Shown here piece by piece: positions 39,556 to 50,716 of a DNA stretch of 64,000 nucleotides. Under the pieces are notes generated by a model. That model searched no databases and was not told the origin of the DNA. It saw nothing but the letters and a program-made list of their open reading frames with translations. The stretch is from Rhizobiaceae bacterium (GTDB taxonomy: Bacteria > Pseudomonadota > Alphaproteobacteria > Rhizobiales > Rhizobiaceae): NCBI GenBank assembly GCA_023953835.1, contig JAMLJB010000001.1, positions 2,825,501 to 2,889,500 of the forward strand, read 5' to 3'. Every line of letters starts with the position of its first letter. The first letter of the stretch is position 1. A program made the position numbers and the translations under genes.

Positions 39556-40416
39556 ATGGCATTTGACTTTTTGAAATCACGGCTGTCCGCAAGGGCTTTG
39601 CTCTGCGTTTCCGTGACGATCCTGCCCTTGGCGGTTTCCGGCTGCATGTCGTCGGAGGACGACATCGACCTGTCCACCTATGTGGACCAGACGGACCCGC
39701 CGGATGTGCTGTACAATCAGGGACTGGCTAACCTGAATGCCGGGCGGCTGAGCGAGGCCAGCAAGAAATTCCAGGCGCTTGACCGTCAACATCCTTATTC
39801 GGAGCAGGCCCGCAAGGCGATGGTGATGGACGCCTTCGCCAGCTATCGCCAGGGACGCTATCAGGATGCGATCAATGCCGGGCAGCGCTATGTCCAGCTC
39901 TATCCTTCGTCGACCGACGCGGCATATGCCCAATATATCGTCGGCCTGAGCTATTTCCGGCAGATTCCGGACGTTACGCGTGACCAGAAGGCATCGCGTC
40001 GCGCCATTGAGGCGATGGAGGAAGTCGAGACCCGCTGGCCTGATTCGGAATATGTGGACGACGCGAACGAAAAGATCCGCTTCGCGCGTGACCAGCTCGC
40101 CGGCAAGGAAATGCAGGTCGGCCGCTATTATCTGGAGCGCCGCGAATATATCGCTGCGATCAAGCGGTTCCGCTATGTCGTGGAGAACTATTCCAATACC
40201 CGCCATGTCGAGGAATCGCTCGCGCGACTCACCGAGGCCTATTACGCGATGGGTCTGACCTCGGAGGCGCAGGCTGCGGCAGCCGTGCTCGGCCAGAACT
40301 ACCCGGACAGCCCGTGGTACAAGGACAGCTACAAGCTGCTGCAGTCCAAGGGTCTGGAACCGCGCGAAAACAGCGGCTCCTGGCTTGCCAAGATCGCGAA
40401 GCCGGTGACAGGCTAG
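39556..40416 (+). CDS. bamD: Outer membrane protein assembly factor BamD
   Basis: 286 residues from the ATG at 39556. A lipoprotein signal with lipobox LAVSGC near 28-33 is followed by five tetratricopeptide-like repeats (for example [20 protein letters not shown] and [15 protein letters not shown]), as in BamD/ComL. It is an essential partner of BamA in inserting beta-barrel proteins. The conserved order lpxC-bamD-recN-ligA after ftsZ is common in Rhizobiales. Confidence 0.93.
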   Translation: MAFDFLKSRLSARALLCVSVTILPLAVSGCMSSEDDIDLSTYVDQTDPPDVLYNQGLANLNAGRLSEASKKFQALDRQHPYSEQARKAMVMDAFASYRQGRYQDAINAGQRYVQLYPSSTDAAYAQYIVGLSYFRQIPDVTRDQKASRRAIEAMEEVETRWPDSEYVDDANEKIRFARDQLAGKEMQVGRYYLERREYIAAIKRFRYVVENYSNTRHVEESLARLTEAYYAMGLTSEAQAAAAVLGQNYPDSPWYKDSYKLLQSKGLEPRENSGSWLAKIAKPVTG

Positions 40417-40715
40417 CCAGAAATACGGAATCTGATTCAGGTCATGGACACATAAATGCGTTTGAAATGGCACCTGAAACGGCAAGAAGCTGCGAGGAGA
40501 AGCGCGAAGGGCGATGGAGTTCCATCGTTCGAGCGGTTCGACGCGGCAGCTTGCCGCCGTTTCGGTGTCCTTCGGATGTGGCCCATCGGCCCGGCTACTT
40601 TGTCGGAAAGACTTGAAAATGCACCACATTTCCCGCGTCTTTCCTCCGCGTATCCGAACCGATGGCCTCACACCATTTCAATCGGATTTATGAGTTCATG
40701 ACCTAAGAGGTCTCG
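40417..40715. other. Gap between bamD and recN
   Basis: 299 bases. Two GANTC sites form GAATCTGATTC at 40428-40438. An 81-codon frame at 40456-40701 has no signal, motif or good ribosome site and is not called. I found no LexA-type box (GTTC-N7-GTTC): three GTTC copies at 40519, 40527 and 40536 are spaced by four and five bases only. Confidence 0.4.
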
Positions 40716-42371
40716 ATGCTTTCGAGACTGTCGATCCGCGACATCGTGCTCATTGAAAGGCTGGATATCGATCTGATGTCCGGCCTCTCCGTGCTGACGG
40801 GCGAAACGGGGGCCGGCAAGTCGATCCTTCTGGACGCGCTGTCACTGGCGCTCGGTGCGCGAGGCGATGCCGGACTTGTGCGGCAGGGCGCGGCGCAAGG
40901 TCAGGTCATCGCGGTGTTCGATGTGCCTGCCGGGCATCCGGTGCGGGCGCTGCTGGCTGAAAACGCCATCGAGGACGATGGCGATGTGATCCTGCGCCGT
41001 GTGCAGAATGCGGACGGACGCACGCGTGTGTTTGTCAACGACCAGCCCGCAAGCGTGACCTTGATGCGTGACCTCGGGCGCGCGCTCGTTGAAATACATG
41101 GCCAGCATGACGAGCGTGCGCTGGTCGATCCGGCGGCGCACAGGGCGCTGCTGGATGCGTTCGGTGGCTACAAGAGCGCAGCGAACGCCTGCCGCGAGGC
41201 ATGGCAGCGCTGGCGGCATTCCGAATCGGAACTGGCGCGGCTCAGGGCTCGTGTCGAGTCAGCGGCGCGGGAGGCCGAGTTTCTCCGCGCTTCCGTGGAC
41301 GAACTGGCGCAACTGGACCCGCAGCCGGGCGAGGAGACGGCGCTGGCAGACAGGCGCGCGGACATGATGCGCTCGGAAAAGATCGCGGCGGATGTGCGCG
41401 AAGCCGAGGAAATGCTTTCCGGTTCGGGCGCGCCTTCGCCGCAACTTGCGGGGCTGCTCAGAAGGTTGCAGCGCAAGGCCGCCGATGCGCCGGGCCTGCT
41501 GGACGATGTCGTCCAGTCGCTCGACCAGGCGCTGATTGCGCTGGACACGGCGCAATCCGGTGTGCAGGCCGCCTTGCGGGCCATCGATTTCGACCCGGAT
41601 GCGCTGGAGCGCGCCGAGGAAAGGCTGTTTGCACTGCGGGCCGTGGCGCGCAAACATAATGTCGCCGTCGATGATCTTGCTGAACTCCGCGATACGATGG
41701 CGGCCAGCCTCGCCGATCTCGATGCCGGTGCTGGTAGGCTGGGAAAGCTTGAGGCGGACTCTGTCGCGGCGCGCAAAACCTATGACGAGATGGCGGGCCA
41801 CCTGTCCGAATTGCGCGCGGCAGCCGCTGCCACGCTGACGCGCGCGGTCATGGCGGAATTGCCCGCGCTCAAGCTCGAACGGGCGGAATTTATTGTCGCG
41901 ATTTCCACCGACGCCGAAAACCGCACCGAAGAAGGGATCGACCAGATCGAATTCTGGGTGCGCACCAATCCCGGCTCGCGCCCCGGCCCGATGATGAAGG
42001 TCGCTTCGGGTGGTGAGCTTTCGCGCTTCCTGCTGGCGCTCAAGGTGGCACTGGCGGACCGGGGGTCAGCGCCGACGCTTGTGTTCGACGAGATCGATTC
42101 CGGTGTCGGCGGCGCTGTCGCTGATGCGATCGGGCAGCGGCTGGAGCGCCTTGCTGAAAATGTGCAGGTTTTGACCGTTACGCATGCGCCGCAGGTGGCC
42201 GCGCGTGCGGGCGCGCATTTCCTGATCTCGAAATCCGGTGCGGATCGCGTTGCCACGAGCGTCGAGCAAATGAACGACGCGGCGAGGCAGGAGGAAATCG
42301 CGCGCATGCTTGCGGGCGCCACCATCACCGACGAAGCGCGCGCTGCGGCGGGCAAGCTGCTTGCGCGGTGA
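40716..42371 (+). CDS. recN: DNA repair protein RecN
   Basis: 551 residues of the SMC-like family. The N-terminal half-ATPase has Walker A GETGAGKS at 29-36; a coiled coil spans about 150-370 (Ala, Glu, Arg, Leu-rich); the C-terminal half carries the signature SGGELSRFLLALK and the Walker B LVFDEIDSGVGG. It tethers broken DNA ends during double-strand break repair. It has a good AAGAGG ribosome site. ligA follows about 85 bases downstream on the same strand, and the two repair genes may be co-transcribed. Confidence 0.95.
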   Translation: MLSRLSIRDIVLIERLDIDLMSGLSVLTGETGAGKSILLDALSLALGARGDAGLVRQGAAQGQVIAVFDVPAGHPVRALLAENAIEDDGDVILRRVQNADGRTRVFVNDQPASVTLMRDLGRALVEIHGQHDERALVDPAAHRALLDAFGGYKSAANACREAWQRWRHSESELARLRARVESAAREAEFLRASVDELAQLDPQPGEETALADRRADMMRSEKIAADVREAEEMLSGSGAPSPQLAGLLRRLQRKAADAPGLLDDVVQSLDQALIALDTAQSGVQAALRAIDFDPDALERAEERLFALRAVARKHNVAVDDLAELRDTMAASLADLDAGAGRLGKLEADSVAARKTYDEMAGHLSELRAAAAATLTRAVMAELPALKLERAEFIVAISTDAENRTEEGIDQIEFWVRTNPGSRPGPMMKVASGGELSRFLLALKVALADRGSAPTLVFDEIDSGVGGAVADAIGQRLERLAENVQVLTVTHAPQVAARAGAHFLISKSGADRVATSVEQMNDAARQEEIARMLAGATITDEARAAAGKLLAR

Positions 42372-42402
42372 GCAAGTCAGGAGACTTTGCACGGGCACTT
42401 GA

Positions 42403-44610
<2,208 letters not shown>

Positions 44611-44709
44611 AGTGCCGCATGAACGAATCTCATTTTAGCGTTCAGCGGAATTCGCGTGACAATCCGCGTGTTCCAACCTACCTAACGCTCCTCCGGGAGC
44701 TTCCTGCAA

Positions 44710-45441
44710 ATGACTGCCGAAATGACGATCAACATGCCCGCGCGCCGTGCGCCGCGTACCGAGTTCCTGAACGGTATGCGCCGCAGCATCCCGGTTGTGG
44801 TTGCGTCGTCACCGTTTGCCGCCCTGTTCGGTGCGCTTTCGATAGATAATGGCCTCAGCGTCTTCGACGCTGTCCTGATGAGCATGACGGTGTTCGGCGG
44901 CGCAAGCCAGATGGTCGGCATCGAGTTGTTCGGTCACAGGATCGCGCCGTGGCTGATTGTCCTGTCGATCTTCGCAGTGAATTTCCGCCACGTGCTCTAC
45001 TCCGCAGCGATCGGACGGCATTTGGCCCATTGGACGTGGTGGCAGCAGGCGGTCGGCTATTTCCTCCTGACCGATCCGCAATTTGCCGAGGCTGAAAGCC
45101 GCGCGCTGCGGGAGCCTTTGCCGTTTGCGTGGTATCTGGGCCTGGGGCTTTCGATCTATTTCTTCTGGATCGCCGCCACGCTGTTGGGCGCATTGTTCGG
45201 CCGGCTCATTCCCGATCCGCACGCAATCGGCCTCGATTTCCTGCTGCCTATCTATTTCATGGGCATTGTCATGGGCTTTCGCTCCCGGCCCATGTGGCTG
45301 CCAATCGTGCTTGTGAGCGGGGGCGCGGCGATGCTGGCTTACAAATATGTTGGCTCGCCATGGCACGTTTCGCTTGGCGCGCTCGCGGGTATCGTGCTGG
45401 CGCTCATTTTTCCTCCGTCCATGCAGGGAGAGAAGCGGTGA
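44710..45441 (+). CDS. azlC: Branched-chain amino acid exporter large subunit AzlC
   Basis: 243 residues with about six hydrophobic segments. The AzlC family features FGALSIDNGLSVFDAVLMS and FGGASQMVGIELF are near 38-75. It works with the small AzlD subunit as an inner-membrane exporter of branched-chain or other amino acids. The stop overlaps the azlD GTG start. A tight GC palindrome just upstream includes the ribosome site and may lower initiation. Confidence 0.9.
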   Translation: MTAEMTINMPARRAPRTEFLNGMRRSIPVVVASSPFAALFGALSIDNGLSVFDAVLMSMTVFGGASQMVGIELFGHRIAPWLIVLSIFAVNFRHVLYSAAIGRHLAHWTWWQQAVGYFLLTDPQFAEAESRALREPLPFAWYLGLGLSIYFFWIAATLLGALFGRLIPDPHAIGLDFLLPIYFMGIVMGFRSRPMWLPIVLVSGGAAMLAYKYVGSPWHVSLGALAGIVLALIFPPSMQGEKR

Positions 45442-45731
45442 ATTCGACGGTCTGGATCATCCTCGCCTCGGCTCTTGCCACTTATTTGACGCGCGTCGGT
45501 GGAAATCTCGTTCTGTCCCGCTTCGAAACCGTTCATCCGCGCATTGAGGGCGCGCTCAACGCCGTGCCCGCAGCAGTCCTGACTGCCCTGTTCGCGCCGG
45601 CTCTGCTTTCCGCAGGCCCGAAAGAGATCATTGCGATGCTCTTCGCGGCCATCGTGGCGTTGCGCTTCGGTCTCATGACAATGTTCGTATCCGGCGCTGC
45701 GATGCTTATCCTGTTGCGCAATTTCGCTTAG
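45438..45731 (+). CDS. azlD: Branched-chain amino acid exporter small subunit AzlD
   Basis: 97 residues starting at the GTG at 45438, overlapping the azlC stop (GTGA). Three to four membrane helices; the YLTRVGG near 14-20 and NAVPAAVLTALFAPALL segments are typical of AzlD (DUF931). It completes the AzlCD exporter. It ends seven bases before the stop of the convergent aminopeptidase gene. Confidence 0.88.
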   Translation: MNSTVWIILASALATYLTRVGGNLVLSRFETVHPRIEGALNAVPAAVLTALFAPALLSAGPKEIIAMLFAAIVALRFGLMTMFVSGAAMLILLRNFA

Positions 45732-45737
45732 CGCGGG

Positions 45738-47579
45738 TCAGTCGAGCCTCGACGTAGCCGCTTCGAGCCATTTCAACGTTTCGCCGTCCACCATCGGGCC
45801 GATTTCCGCCAGCACGCGCGCGTGATACGCATTCAGCCAGTCGCGTTCCTCGCCGGTCAGCAGGTCCACGCGGATCAATCTGCGGTCAAAGGGCGCAAGT
45901 GTCAGCGTCTCGAAACTGTGCATGTCGATGTCCCCGCCATCTATCGGCGCGGGCGCATTGACGACGATGAGGTTTTCCGACCGGATCCCGTAGTGACCTT
46001 CCTTGTAGTAGCCCGGCTCATTGGAAAGGATCATGCCGGTCAGAAGCTTTTCCGTTCCGGATTTTGCGAGCCGTTGCGGGCCTTCATGCACAGCGAGATA
46101 GGCGCCGACGCCGTGGCCGGTTCCGTGAGCATAGTCCAGACCGTGGTTCCATAGGGCCGCGCGCGCGAACGCGTCGAGGTCGGCTCCCCGCGTGCCGGGT
46201 GGAAACCGCAGACGCGAAATCGCCATCAATCCCTTTAGGACAAGCGTAAATCGCTCGCGCATTTCCTCGCTCGGCCTGCCGATGGCAACGGTGCGCGTGA
46301 TGTCCGTGGTCCCGTCCTGATATTGTGCGCCGGAATCGAGCAGGAAAAGCTCGCCTTCGCCGAGTGACCGGTTGGTGGCCATGGACACACGATAGTGGAT
46401 GATCGCCCCGTTCGGACCCGCGCCGGAGATCGTCTCGAACGAAACATCCTTCAACGGCCTCTGCGTTTCCTCGCCGACCCTGTAGCGCGCTTCCTCAAGA
46501 CGCGTCACCGCCGCAATCTCGTCAACCGTGCCGGGCTTCCGGGCATCGAGCCAGCACAGGAACCGCGCAACGGCAGCGCCGTCCCGGCGATGCGCGGCGC
46601 GAGCGCCAACAAGCTCTGCCGCATTCTTGGTCGCGCGGGGCAGGCGGGCGGGGTCCGCCGCTTCCACCACAGTGCCGCCGCTCGCCTCGACGATCATGCG
46701 CAGCCGCTCTGCGGCAAGCGCCGGATCGAGGGAAATGCGCGCGCCGTTGTGAGCAAGTCTTGCCAGTTCCTTTTCGAGCGATGCCGGAGCACGCAAATCG
46801 GCAAGCTGGGTCAGATAGGCTTCCGTCTCGATTCCCATCTTGCGCTTGTCCATGAAAAGCAGATGGGGACCTTCGGCGGCGATCACGGCAAAGCCGAGCG
46901 CAAGCGGTGTGTGGGGAACGTCAGAGCCGCGAATGTTGAAGGCCCAGGCAATTGATGACGGGTCGGTCAGCACCGCGTGGGTTGCACCCTGTCTGGCAAC
47001 GGCGGCTGCAAGTCTTTGGAGCTTGTCGCGCGCCAGTTCGCCTGCCAGTTCGGCCGGCTGGATCGTGATGGAGCTGAGCGGCGGGTTTGGCCGGTCGCTC
47101 CAGATCGCGTCGATGGGGTTCTGCTCCAGCGCCACGAGTTCGGCGCCCGCCTTGGCCGCCGACTTTCGCATCGCGGCCGCTTCCGAAATCGTGTGGAGCC
47201 ACGGGTCAAAACCGATTCGCGCGCCCTTGCCGATATTGTCGGCGAGCCAGTTCGCGGGCGGGTTTTCGACCAGGCTTTCCACCTTGAAGAGGTTCATGTC
47301 GGCCTGCTGGCGCACCTGCAAGGTGTAACGGCCATCCACGAAGATGAAGGCTCGGTCGCGTAGCACGATGGCCGCACCCGCTGACCCGGAGAACCCGGAA
47401 ATCCACCGCAGCCGCTCGGAGCAGGGAGGCACGTATTCGCCCTGATGCTCGTCGGCGCGGGGCACCAGGAAGCCATCCAGATTGTGCGTGGCAAGCCAAT
47501 CCCGGAGCAATGCGACACGCGGTACGCCGACCGCTGGATCGCCGGTCGCCTCGAATGTCTGGAACTTTGCTTCATACAT
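45738..47579 (-). CDS. Aminopeptidase P family (M24B, Xaa-Pro) peptidase
   Basis: 613 residues from the ATG at 47579 (MYEAKFQTFEATGD); the frame is open to 47636 without similarity. Two creatinase-like N-terminal domains precede the pita-bread catalytic domain. Metal ligands are visible: Asp in LDSGAQYQDGTTDITRTV, His in GTGHGVGAYLAVHEGP, Glu in LSNEPGYY and Glu in IRSENL. It removes N-terminal residues before proline. The long three-domain form resembles eukaryotic-type cytosolic APP1. It diverges from a small DUF1127-like gene across a spacer holding a 9-bp inverted repeat. Confidence 0.93.
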   Translation of the reverse strand: MYEAKFQTFEATGDPAVGVPRVALLRDWLATHNLDGFLVPRADEHQGEYVPPCSERLRWISGFSGSAGAAIVLRDRAFIFVDGRYTLQVRQQADMNLFKVESLVENPPANWLADNIGKGARIGFDPWLHTISEAAAMRKSAAKAGAELVALEQNPIDAIWSDRPNPPLSSITIQPAELAGELARDKLQRLAAAVARQGATHAVLTDPSSIAWAFNIRGSDVPHTPLALGFAVIAAEGPHLLFMDKRKMGIETEAYLTQLADLRAPASLEKELARLAHNGARISLDPALAAERLRMIVEASGGTVVEAADPARLPRATKNAAELVGARAAHRRDGAAVARFLCWLDARKPGTVDEIAAVTRLEEARYRVGEETQRPLKDVSFETISGAGPNGAIIHYRVSMATNRSLGEGELFLLDSGAQYQDGTTDITRTVAIGRPSEEMRERFTLVLKGLMAISRLRFPPGTRGADLDAFARAALWNHGLDYAHGTGHGVGAYLAVHEGPQRLAKSGTEKLLTGMILSNEPGYYKEGHYGIRSENLIVVNAPAPIDGGDIDMHSFETLTLAPFDRRLIRVDLLTGEERDWLNAYHARVLAEIGPMVDGETLKWLEAATSRLD

Positions 47580-47661
47580 GGCGCGGCCTCTCCACTTCGC
47601 GCGCAAAGTGCTATCCGAACTTCCCGCTGAAATCAAAGAAAGCTATGCGTTCAATGCTTGG

Positions 47662-47694
47662 GTGCAATGCAATATAAAGCCTTTTGCATTGCAC
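47662..47694. promoter_or_regulatory. Nine-base inverted repeat in the pepP/DUF1127-like divergent spacer
   Basis: GTGCAATGC (47662-47670) and GCATTGCAC (47686-47694) are perfect inverted copies separated by 15 AT-rich bases, 83 bases before the aminopeptidase start and 61 before the small gene. Half-sites about two and a half helical turns apart, centre to centre, suit a dimeric or tetrameric regulator. The regulator is unknown. Confidence 0.5.
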
Positions 47695-47754
47695 AAATAA
47701 TGTCTAACTTAAACGCATGGGAGGAGCCAGCCGAAGCAGATTCGGAGACAGGCA

Positions 47755-47931
47755 ATGACCATCAAAATCAGCAGTTTTCTTCGCCGCAGCCTTGACGCAT
47801 TCATAGCGGCGCGCGAGCGCGAAGCGGAAGTCTATGTGAGCCGCGCGCTTCTTTCATTCGACGACGATACGTTGAAGGCGCACGGCTATGACCGCAACAC
47901 GCTGCGGAAATCGGCGCGCCTCAGCGTTTGA
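47755..47931 (+). CDS. Small DUF1127-like protein
   Basis: 58 residues, ATG at 47755, with GGAG about seven bases upstream. The protein begins [16 protein letters not shown], and its C-terminal part [19 protein letters not shown] has the spacing (Asp, Leu, Gly, Arg, Leu) of the small DUF1127 (YjiS-like) proteins that are common in alphaproteobacteria, where some bind RNA or act in phosphate and carbon metabolism. It overlaps the 3' end of the convergent prmA gene by 11 bases. Assignment to DUF1127 is tentative. Confidence 0.7.
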   Translation: MTIKISSFLRRSLDAFIAAREREAEVYVSRALLSFDDDTLKAHGYDRNTLRKSARLSV

Positions 47932-48793
47932 GGTGAATTGTCACCCAGCCCTCGCGGTGCAGCGTATCGATATGCCGGAACGACTGGCCCACATAGGCGG
48001 CAAGCACCGCGTTTCGCTGGCGTTCGAGAATACCCGACAGGATCACTGATCCGCCGGATGCCGTGAACCGCGCCATCTGAGGTGCAAGCCGCATGAGCGG
48101 GCGCGCTAATATATTGGCCACGATGAGGTCAAAGGGCGCGCGCGCCGCAAAAGACGGGTGTCCAAATCCGGTGGCGGTGAGGGCCGAGACCCAGGCGCTC
48201 ACGCCGTTCAGCCGCGCGTTCGCTTCAGCGACCCTTGTCGCGACCGGGTCGATATCGGTGGCCAATACCGGGATATGCGCCAGCTTCGCCAGCGCAATTG
48301 CAAGCACCGCACTTCCGGTTCCCAGATCCAGTGCGTTTCGCGGTTGCTCGCGCTTCACCACGCGGTCGATCATTTCGAGGCAGCCCGAGGTCGTCCCATG
48401 GTGCCCGGTGCCGAAAGCAAGCCCGGCCTCGATCTCGATGGCGATATCGCCGATGTGTCGCTTGTCGCGGTCATGCGCGCCATGCACCAGAAAGCGCCCG
48501 GCGCGAACGGGCTTCAACCCTTCCAGCGATTTCGCCACCCAGTCGATGTCCGGCAATTCCTCAAGCCCGATCGGTGCGGCTATGCGCAATTCCGACAGTC
48601 GCGTTTCGATTGCCCTGCTTGTTTCACCCGCCTCGCCCTCCACATAGACAGACAGTTCGTGAATGTCGCGATCCTCGTCGATTTCAAGGATGGCGAGGGG
48701 ATAACCCGCATCCTCGAAATCCATTTCGAGAGCGGCGAATGCGCGCTCCACGTCTGCGCGGCTCATGCGAGCAAAAAGGCGCGTCTGCGTCAT
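47921..48793 (-). CDS. prmA: Ribosomal protein L11 methyltransferase PrmA
   Basis: 290 residues. The FGTGHHGTT motif, motif [13 protein letters not shown] near 156-167 and the VANILARPL motif (NPPF-like NI site) near 225-233 identify PrmA, which trimethylates L11 on several amines. The N-terminal substrate-recognition domain is present. Together with ettA and rsmH it is one of several translation-related genes in the window. The start lies seven bases after the SCO gene stop on the same strand, so the two are probably one operon. Confidence 0.93.
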   Translation of the reverse strand: MTQTRLFARMSRADVERAFAALEMDFEDAGYPLAILEIDEDRDIHELSVYVEGEAGETSRAIETRLSELRIAAPIGLEELPDIDWVAKSLEGLKPVRAGRFLVHGAHDRDKRHIGDIAIEIEAGLAFGTGHHGTTSGCLEMIDRVVKREQPRNALDLGTGSAVLAIALAKLAHIPVLATDIDPVATRVAEANARLNGVSAWVSALTATGFGHPSFAARAPFDLIVANILARPLMRLAPQMARFTASGGSVILSGILERQRNAVLAAYVGQSFRHIDTLHREGWVTIHLKR

Positions 48794-48800
48794 TTCCGGA

Positions 48801-49379
48801 TCAGCCTTCCGTCGCCAGTCTTTTCAGCTTGGCAAGTGCGGTATCCGTGTTTTCTCCGTAGGCGATGGTGCCGAAGAATTGCCCCTTGCTGCCAAGCAGC
48901 AGCACGGAAGCGGTATGGTCCATCGTATAGTCGCCGTCGTCCGTCGGCACTTTGCGGGCATAGATCTTGAAGTCTTTTACCATCTGGTCAATTTTCGCCG
49001 GGTCGCCCGTAATGCCGGTGATGCGGTCCGAAACATTGGTGACATAGTCGTTCATGATCTGCGGCGTGTCGCGTTCGGGGTCCACGCTCACGAAATAGGC
49101 CCGGATGTCCTTTCCTTCGTCGCCAAGTGTCGTGAGCCAGCCGTCCATCTCCGCAAGCGTGGTCGGGCAGACCTCAGGACAGTGCGTGAAGCCGAAGAAA
49201 ACAGCCGAAGGATGTCCACGAAAAGCCTGCTCGTCGATCGGCGCGCCACGGCTGTCGACAAGCTGGAATGGGCCGCCGAAAGCGACCTCGCCATTTTGCA
49301 TCCGGTACCAGTCGAAGGTCATCCAGCCTACGGTCAGCGCCATCAGGAAGATGATTCCGGCGAGAACAAAGCGCATCAT
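48801..49379 (-). CDS. SCO1/SenC family copper-binding protein
   Basis: 192 residues with an N-terminal membrane anchor (about 4-22) and a thioredoxin-like fold. Copper ligands are visible: CPEVC near 68-72 and the His in MDHTAS near 154. SCO proteins deliver copper to the CuA site of cytochrome c oxidase subunit II or guard thiols; no cox genes are in view. It is preceded on the same strand by a 53-residue membrane protein gene and followed by prmA. Confidence 0.9.
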   Translation of the reverse strand: MMRFVLAGIIFLMALTVGWMTFDWYRMQNGEVAFGGPFQLVDSRGAPIDEQAFRGHPSAVFFGFTHCPEVCPTTLAEMDGWLTTLGDEGKDIRAYFVSVDPERDTPQIMNDYVTNVSDRITGITGDPAKIDQMVKDFKIYARKVPTDDGDYTMDHTASVLLLGSKGQFFGTIAYGENTDTALAKLKRLATEG

Positions 49380-49413
49380 GCCAATTTTCCCAGAAGATTT
49401 TCGGATCCCGATC

Positions 49414-49575
49414 CTACATGCACCAGGAAAGACCGGCTTCTACCACGGACAGGAATATTCCGTCCGCATTGTTGAGCCATCCGGCAAAGGCCGCCCCTGT
49501 GGCGACAGCAATCGTCGCGACGGCGAGCGCTAGCACGCCCGCCGGTGGAAAAAGGGCCTTCGGATTCGGTCTCAT
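49414..49575 (-). CDS. 53-residue membrane protein, probable SCO operon partner
   Basis: From the ATG at 49575 the protein starts MRPNPKALFPPAGVLALAVA, has one membrane helix near 13-32 and ends with the hydrophobic segment GIFLSVVEAGLSWCM. The frame is open a little further upstream. A short hydrophobic protein with a WC near the end and next to SCO genes recurs in rhizobia as far as I recall, so it may be real. It ends 34 bases before the SCO start on the same strand. Function unknown; perhaps a copper or oxidase assembly factor. Confidence 0.55.
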   Translation of the reverse strand: MRPNPKALFPPAGVLALAVATIAVATGAAFAGWLNNADGIFLSVVEAGLSWCM

Positions 49576-49653
49576 TACAAAAATATAATGTGCGCGGGAC
49601 CCCAAATAAAGGCACCATATTGCCGCGACTTAACTTAGATCGGACTTTCAAAA

Positions 49654-50151
49654 ATGAGCGTTGCCACCGGATACAACAAATCGCAAATCCTTCTGCATTG
49701 GACTGTGGCGGTTTTCATCGCCTTCCAGTTTCTCGCCTCCGAAGGCATCGAGCAGGCGTGGGACGCCTTCGAGGACACCGGCGTCGTCGGCGATGCATTT
49801 TCGTCGCTCGCGCTGGCGCATATCGTGGTTGGTGTCGCGGTTCTGCTGCTGATGGCCGCGCGCCTATGGCTTCGTCTCAAATATGGCGCGCCGCCCGCCG
49901 ATCCGGCTGAACCCGTGGCCTTGCAATGGCTGGCGAAACTTGCCCATGTCGCGCTCTACGCGCTGCTCATCATCCTGCCGGTTTCAGGCCTTGTCGGCTG
50001 GATTCTCGGCAATGGCAGCGCAATCGACGCGCATAAGATCGCAAAAACCGTGCTACTGCCGCTGATCGGCCTGCACGTGCTTGGCGCTCTGGTGCACCAG
50101 TTCTTCTGGAAAACCAACGTCCTGCGCAGAATGCTGGTGCCGAGCGCCTGA
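49654..50151 (+). CDS. Cytochrome b561 family protein
   Basis: 165 residues with four membrane helices. Heme-ligand His positions: LLHWTVA near 13-19, LAHIVVG near 54-60, and the C-terminal IGLHVLGALVHQFFW near 137-151. This is the bacterial YodB/CybB type that passes electrons from quinol to superoxide or periplasmic acceptors. It diverges from the 53-residue gene and SCO, with a spacer of about 80 bases. The physiological acceptor is unknown. Confidence 0.88.
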   Translation: MSVATGYNKSQILLHWTVAVFIAFQFLASEGIEQAWDAFEDTGVVGDAFSSLALAHIVVGVAVLLLMAARLWLRLKYGAPPADPAEPVALQWLAKLAHVALYALLIILPVSGLVGWILGNGSAIDAHKIAKTVLLPLIGLHVLGALVHQFFWKTNVLRRMLVPSA

Positions 50152-50162
50152 GGAAGGCTTGC

Positions 50163-50181
50163 GGGCAGGGTCTGCCTGCCC
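50163..50181 (+). terminator. Possible hairpin after cytochrome b561 gene
   Basis: GGGCAGG and CCTGCCC form a perfect 7-bp stem with a five-base loop, between the b561 and creA genes. No T-run follows, so it may be only a weak terminator or attenuator. Confidence 0.3.
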
Positions 50182-50222
50182 CATCTCTTGCGCATCGAAT
50201 CGTTGTGGCCAGGGAGCTTTCG

Positions 50223-50711
50223 ATGCGCAAATTCTTGTCGGCTTTGGCCGTGGTCATTGTTTCCGGCATCGCCGTTCCGGCGCTTGCGGATGAAGTTGGC
50301 CAGGTCGGAGTCGACTGGCTCGGAAACGACATCATCGTGGAGGCGATCAAGGACCCCTCGGTCGAAGGCGTCACGTGCCATGTCAGCTATTTCGAGCGCG
50401 GCGTCATCGACCGGCTTCAGAAAGGCAACTGGTTCGAGGACCCTTCCGACACCGCCATCTCCTGCAACCAGACCGGACCGATCAAGATCGGCGACATCGA
50501 TCTCGGCACGGGTGGCGAGGAGGTTTTCAAGCAGGGCATCAGCCTGATCTGGAAGAAGCAGGTGGTGAATCGCATTTACGACAGGAAGAACGATACGCTC
50601 ATTTACCTTTCGCATTCGCGACAGGTGCAGGACGGATCGGCGAAGATGGCGATTTCAACCGTTCCGCTCTTTGGACAGAATGTCGTCTGGGAAAAGGGCA
50701 AGCCGCAGTAG
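50223..50711 (+). CDS. creA: CreA family protein
   Basis: 162 residues from the ATG at 50223, with an AGGGAG ribosome site. A signal peptide ends with PALA near residue 20. The mature protein has the CreA segments VDWLGNDIIVEAIKDP, VTCHVSYFERG and the second Cys in SCNQTGPI, suggesting one disulphide. CreA is a conserved periplasmic protein of unknown function. The acyltransferase gene starts five bases after its stop, so the two are probably co-transcribed. Confidence 0.9.
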   Translation: MRKFLSALAVVIVSGIAVPALADEVGQVGVDWLGNDIIVEAIKDPSVEGVTCHVSYFERGVIDRLQKGNWFEDPSDTAISCNQTGPIKIGDIDLGTGGEEVFKQGISLIWKKQVVNRIYDRKNDTLIYLSHSRQVQDGSAKMAISTVPLFGQNVVWEKGKPQ

Positions 50712-50716
50712 CCTCA

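Noticed and set aside
40519..40539. Possible LexA box upstream of recN
   Set aside because: The GTTC copies are spaced by four and five bases, whereas the alphaproteobacterial LexA box needs seven.
40456..40701. 81-codon frame between bamD and recN
   Set aside because: No ribosome site, motif, or membrane segment; composition resembles non-coding sequence.
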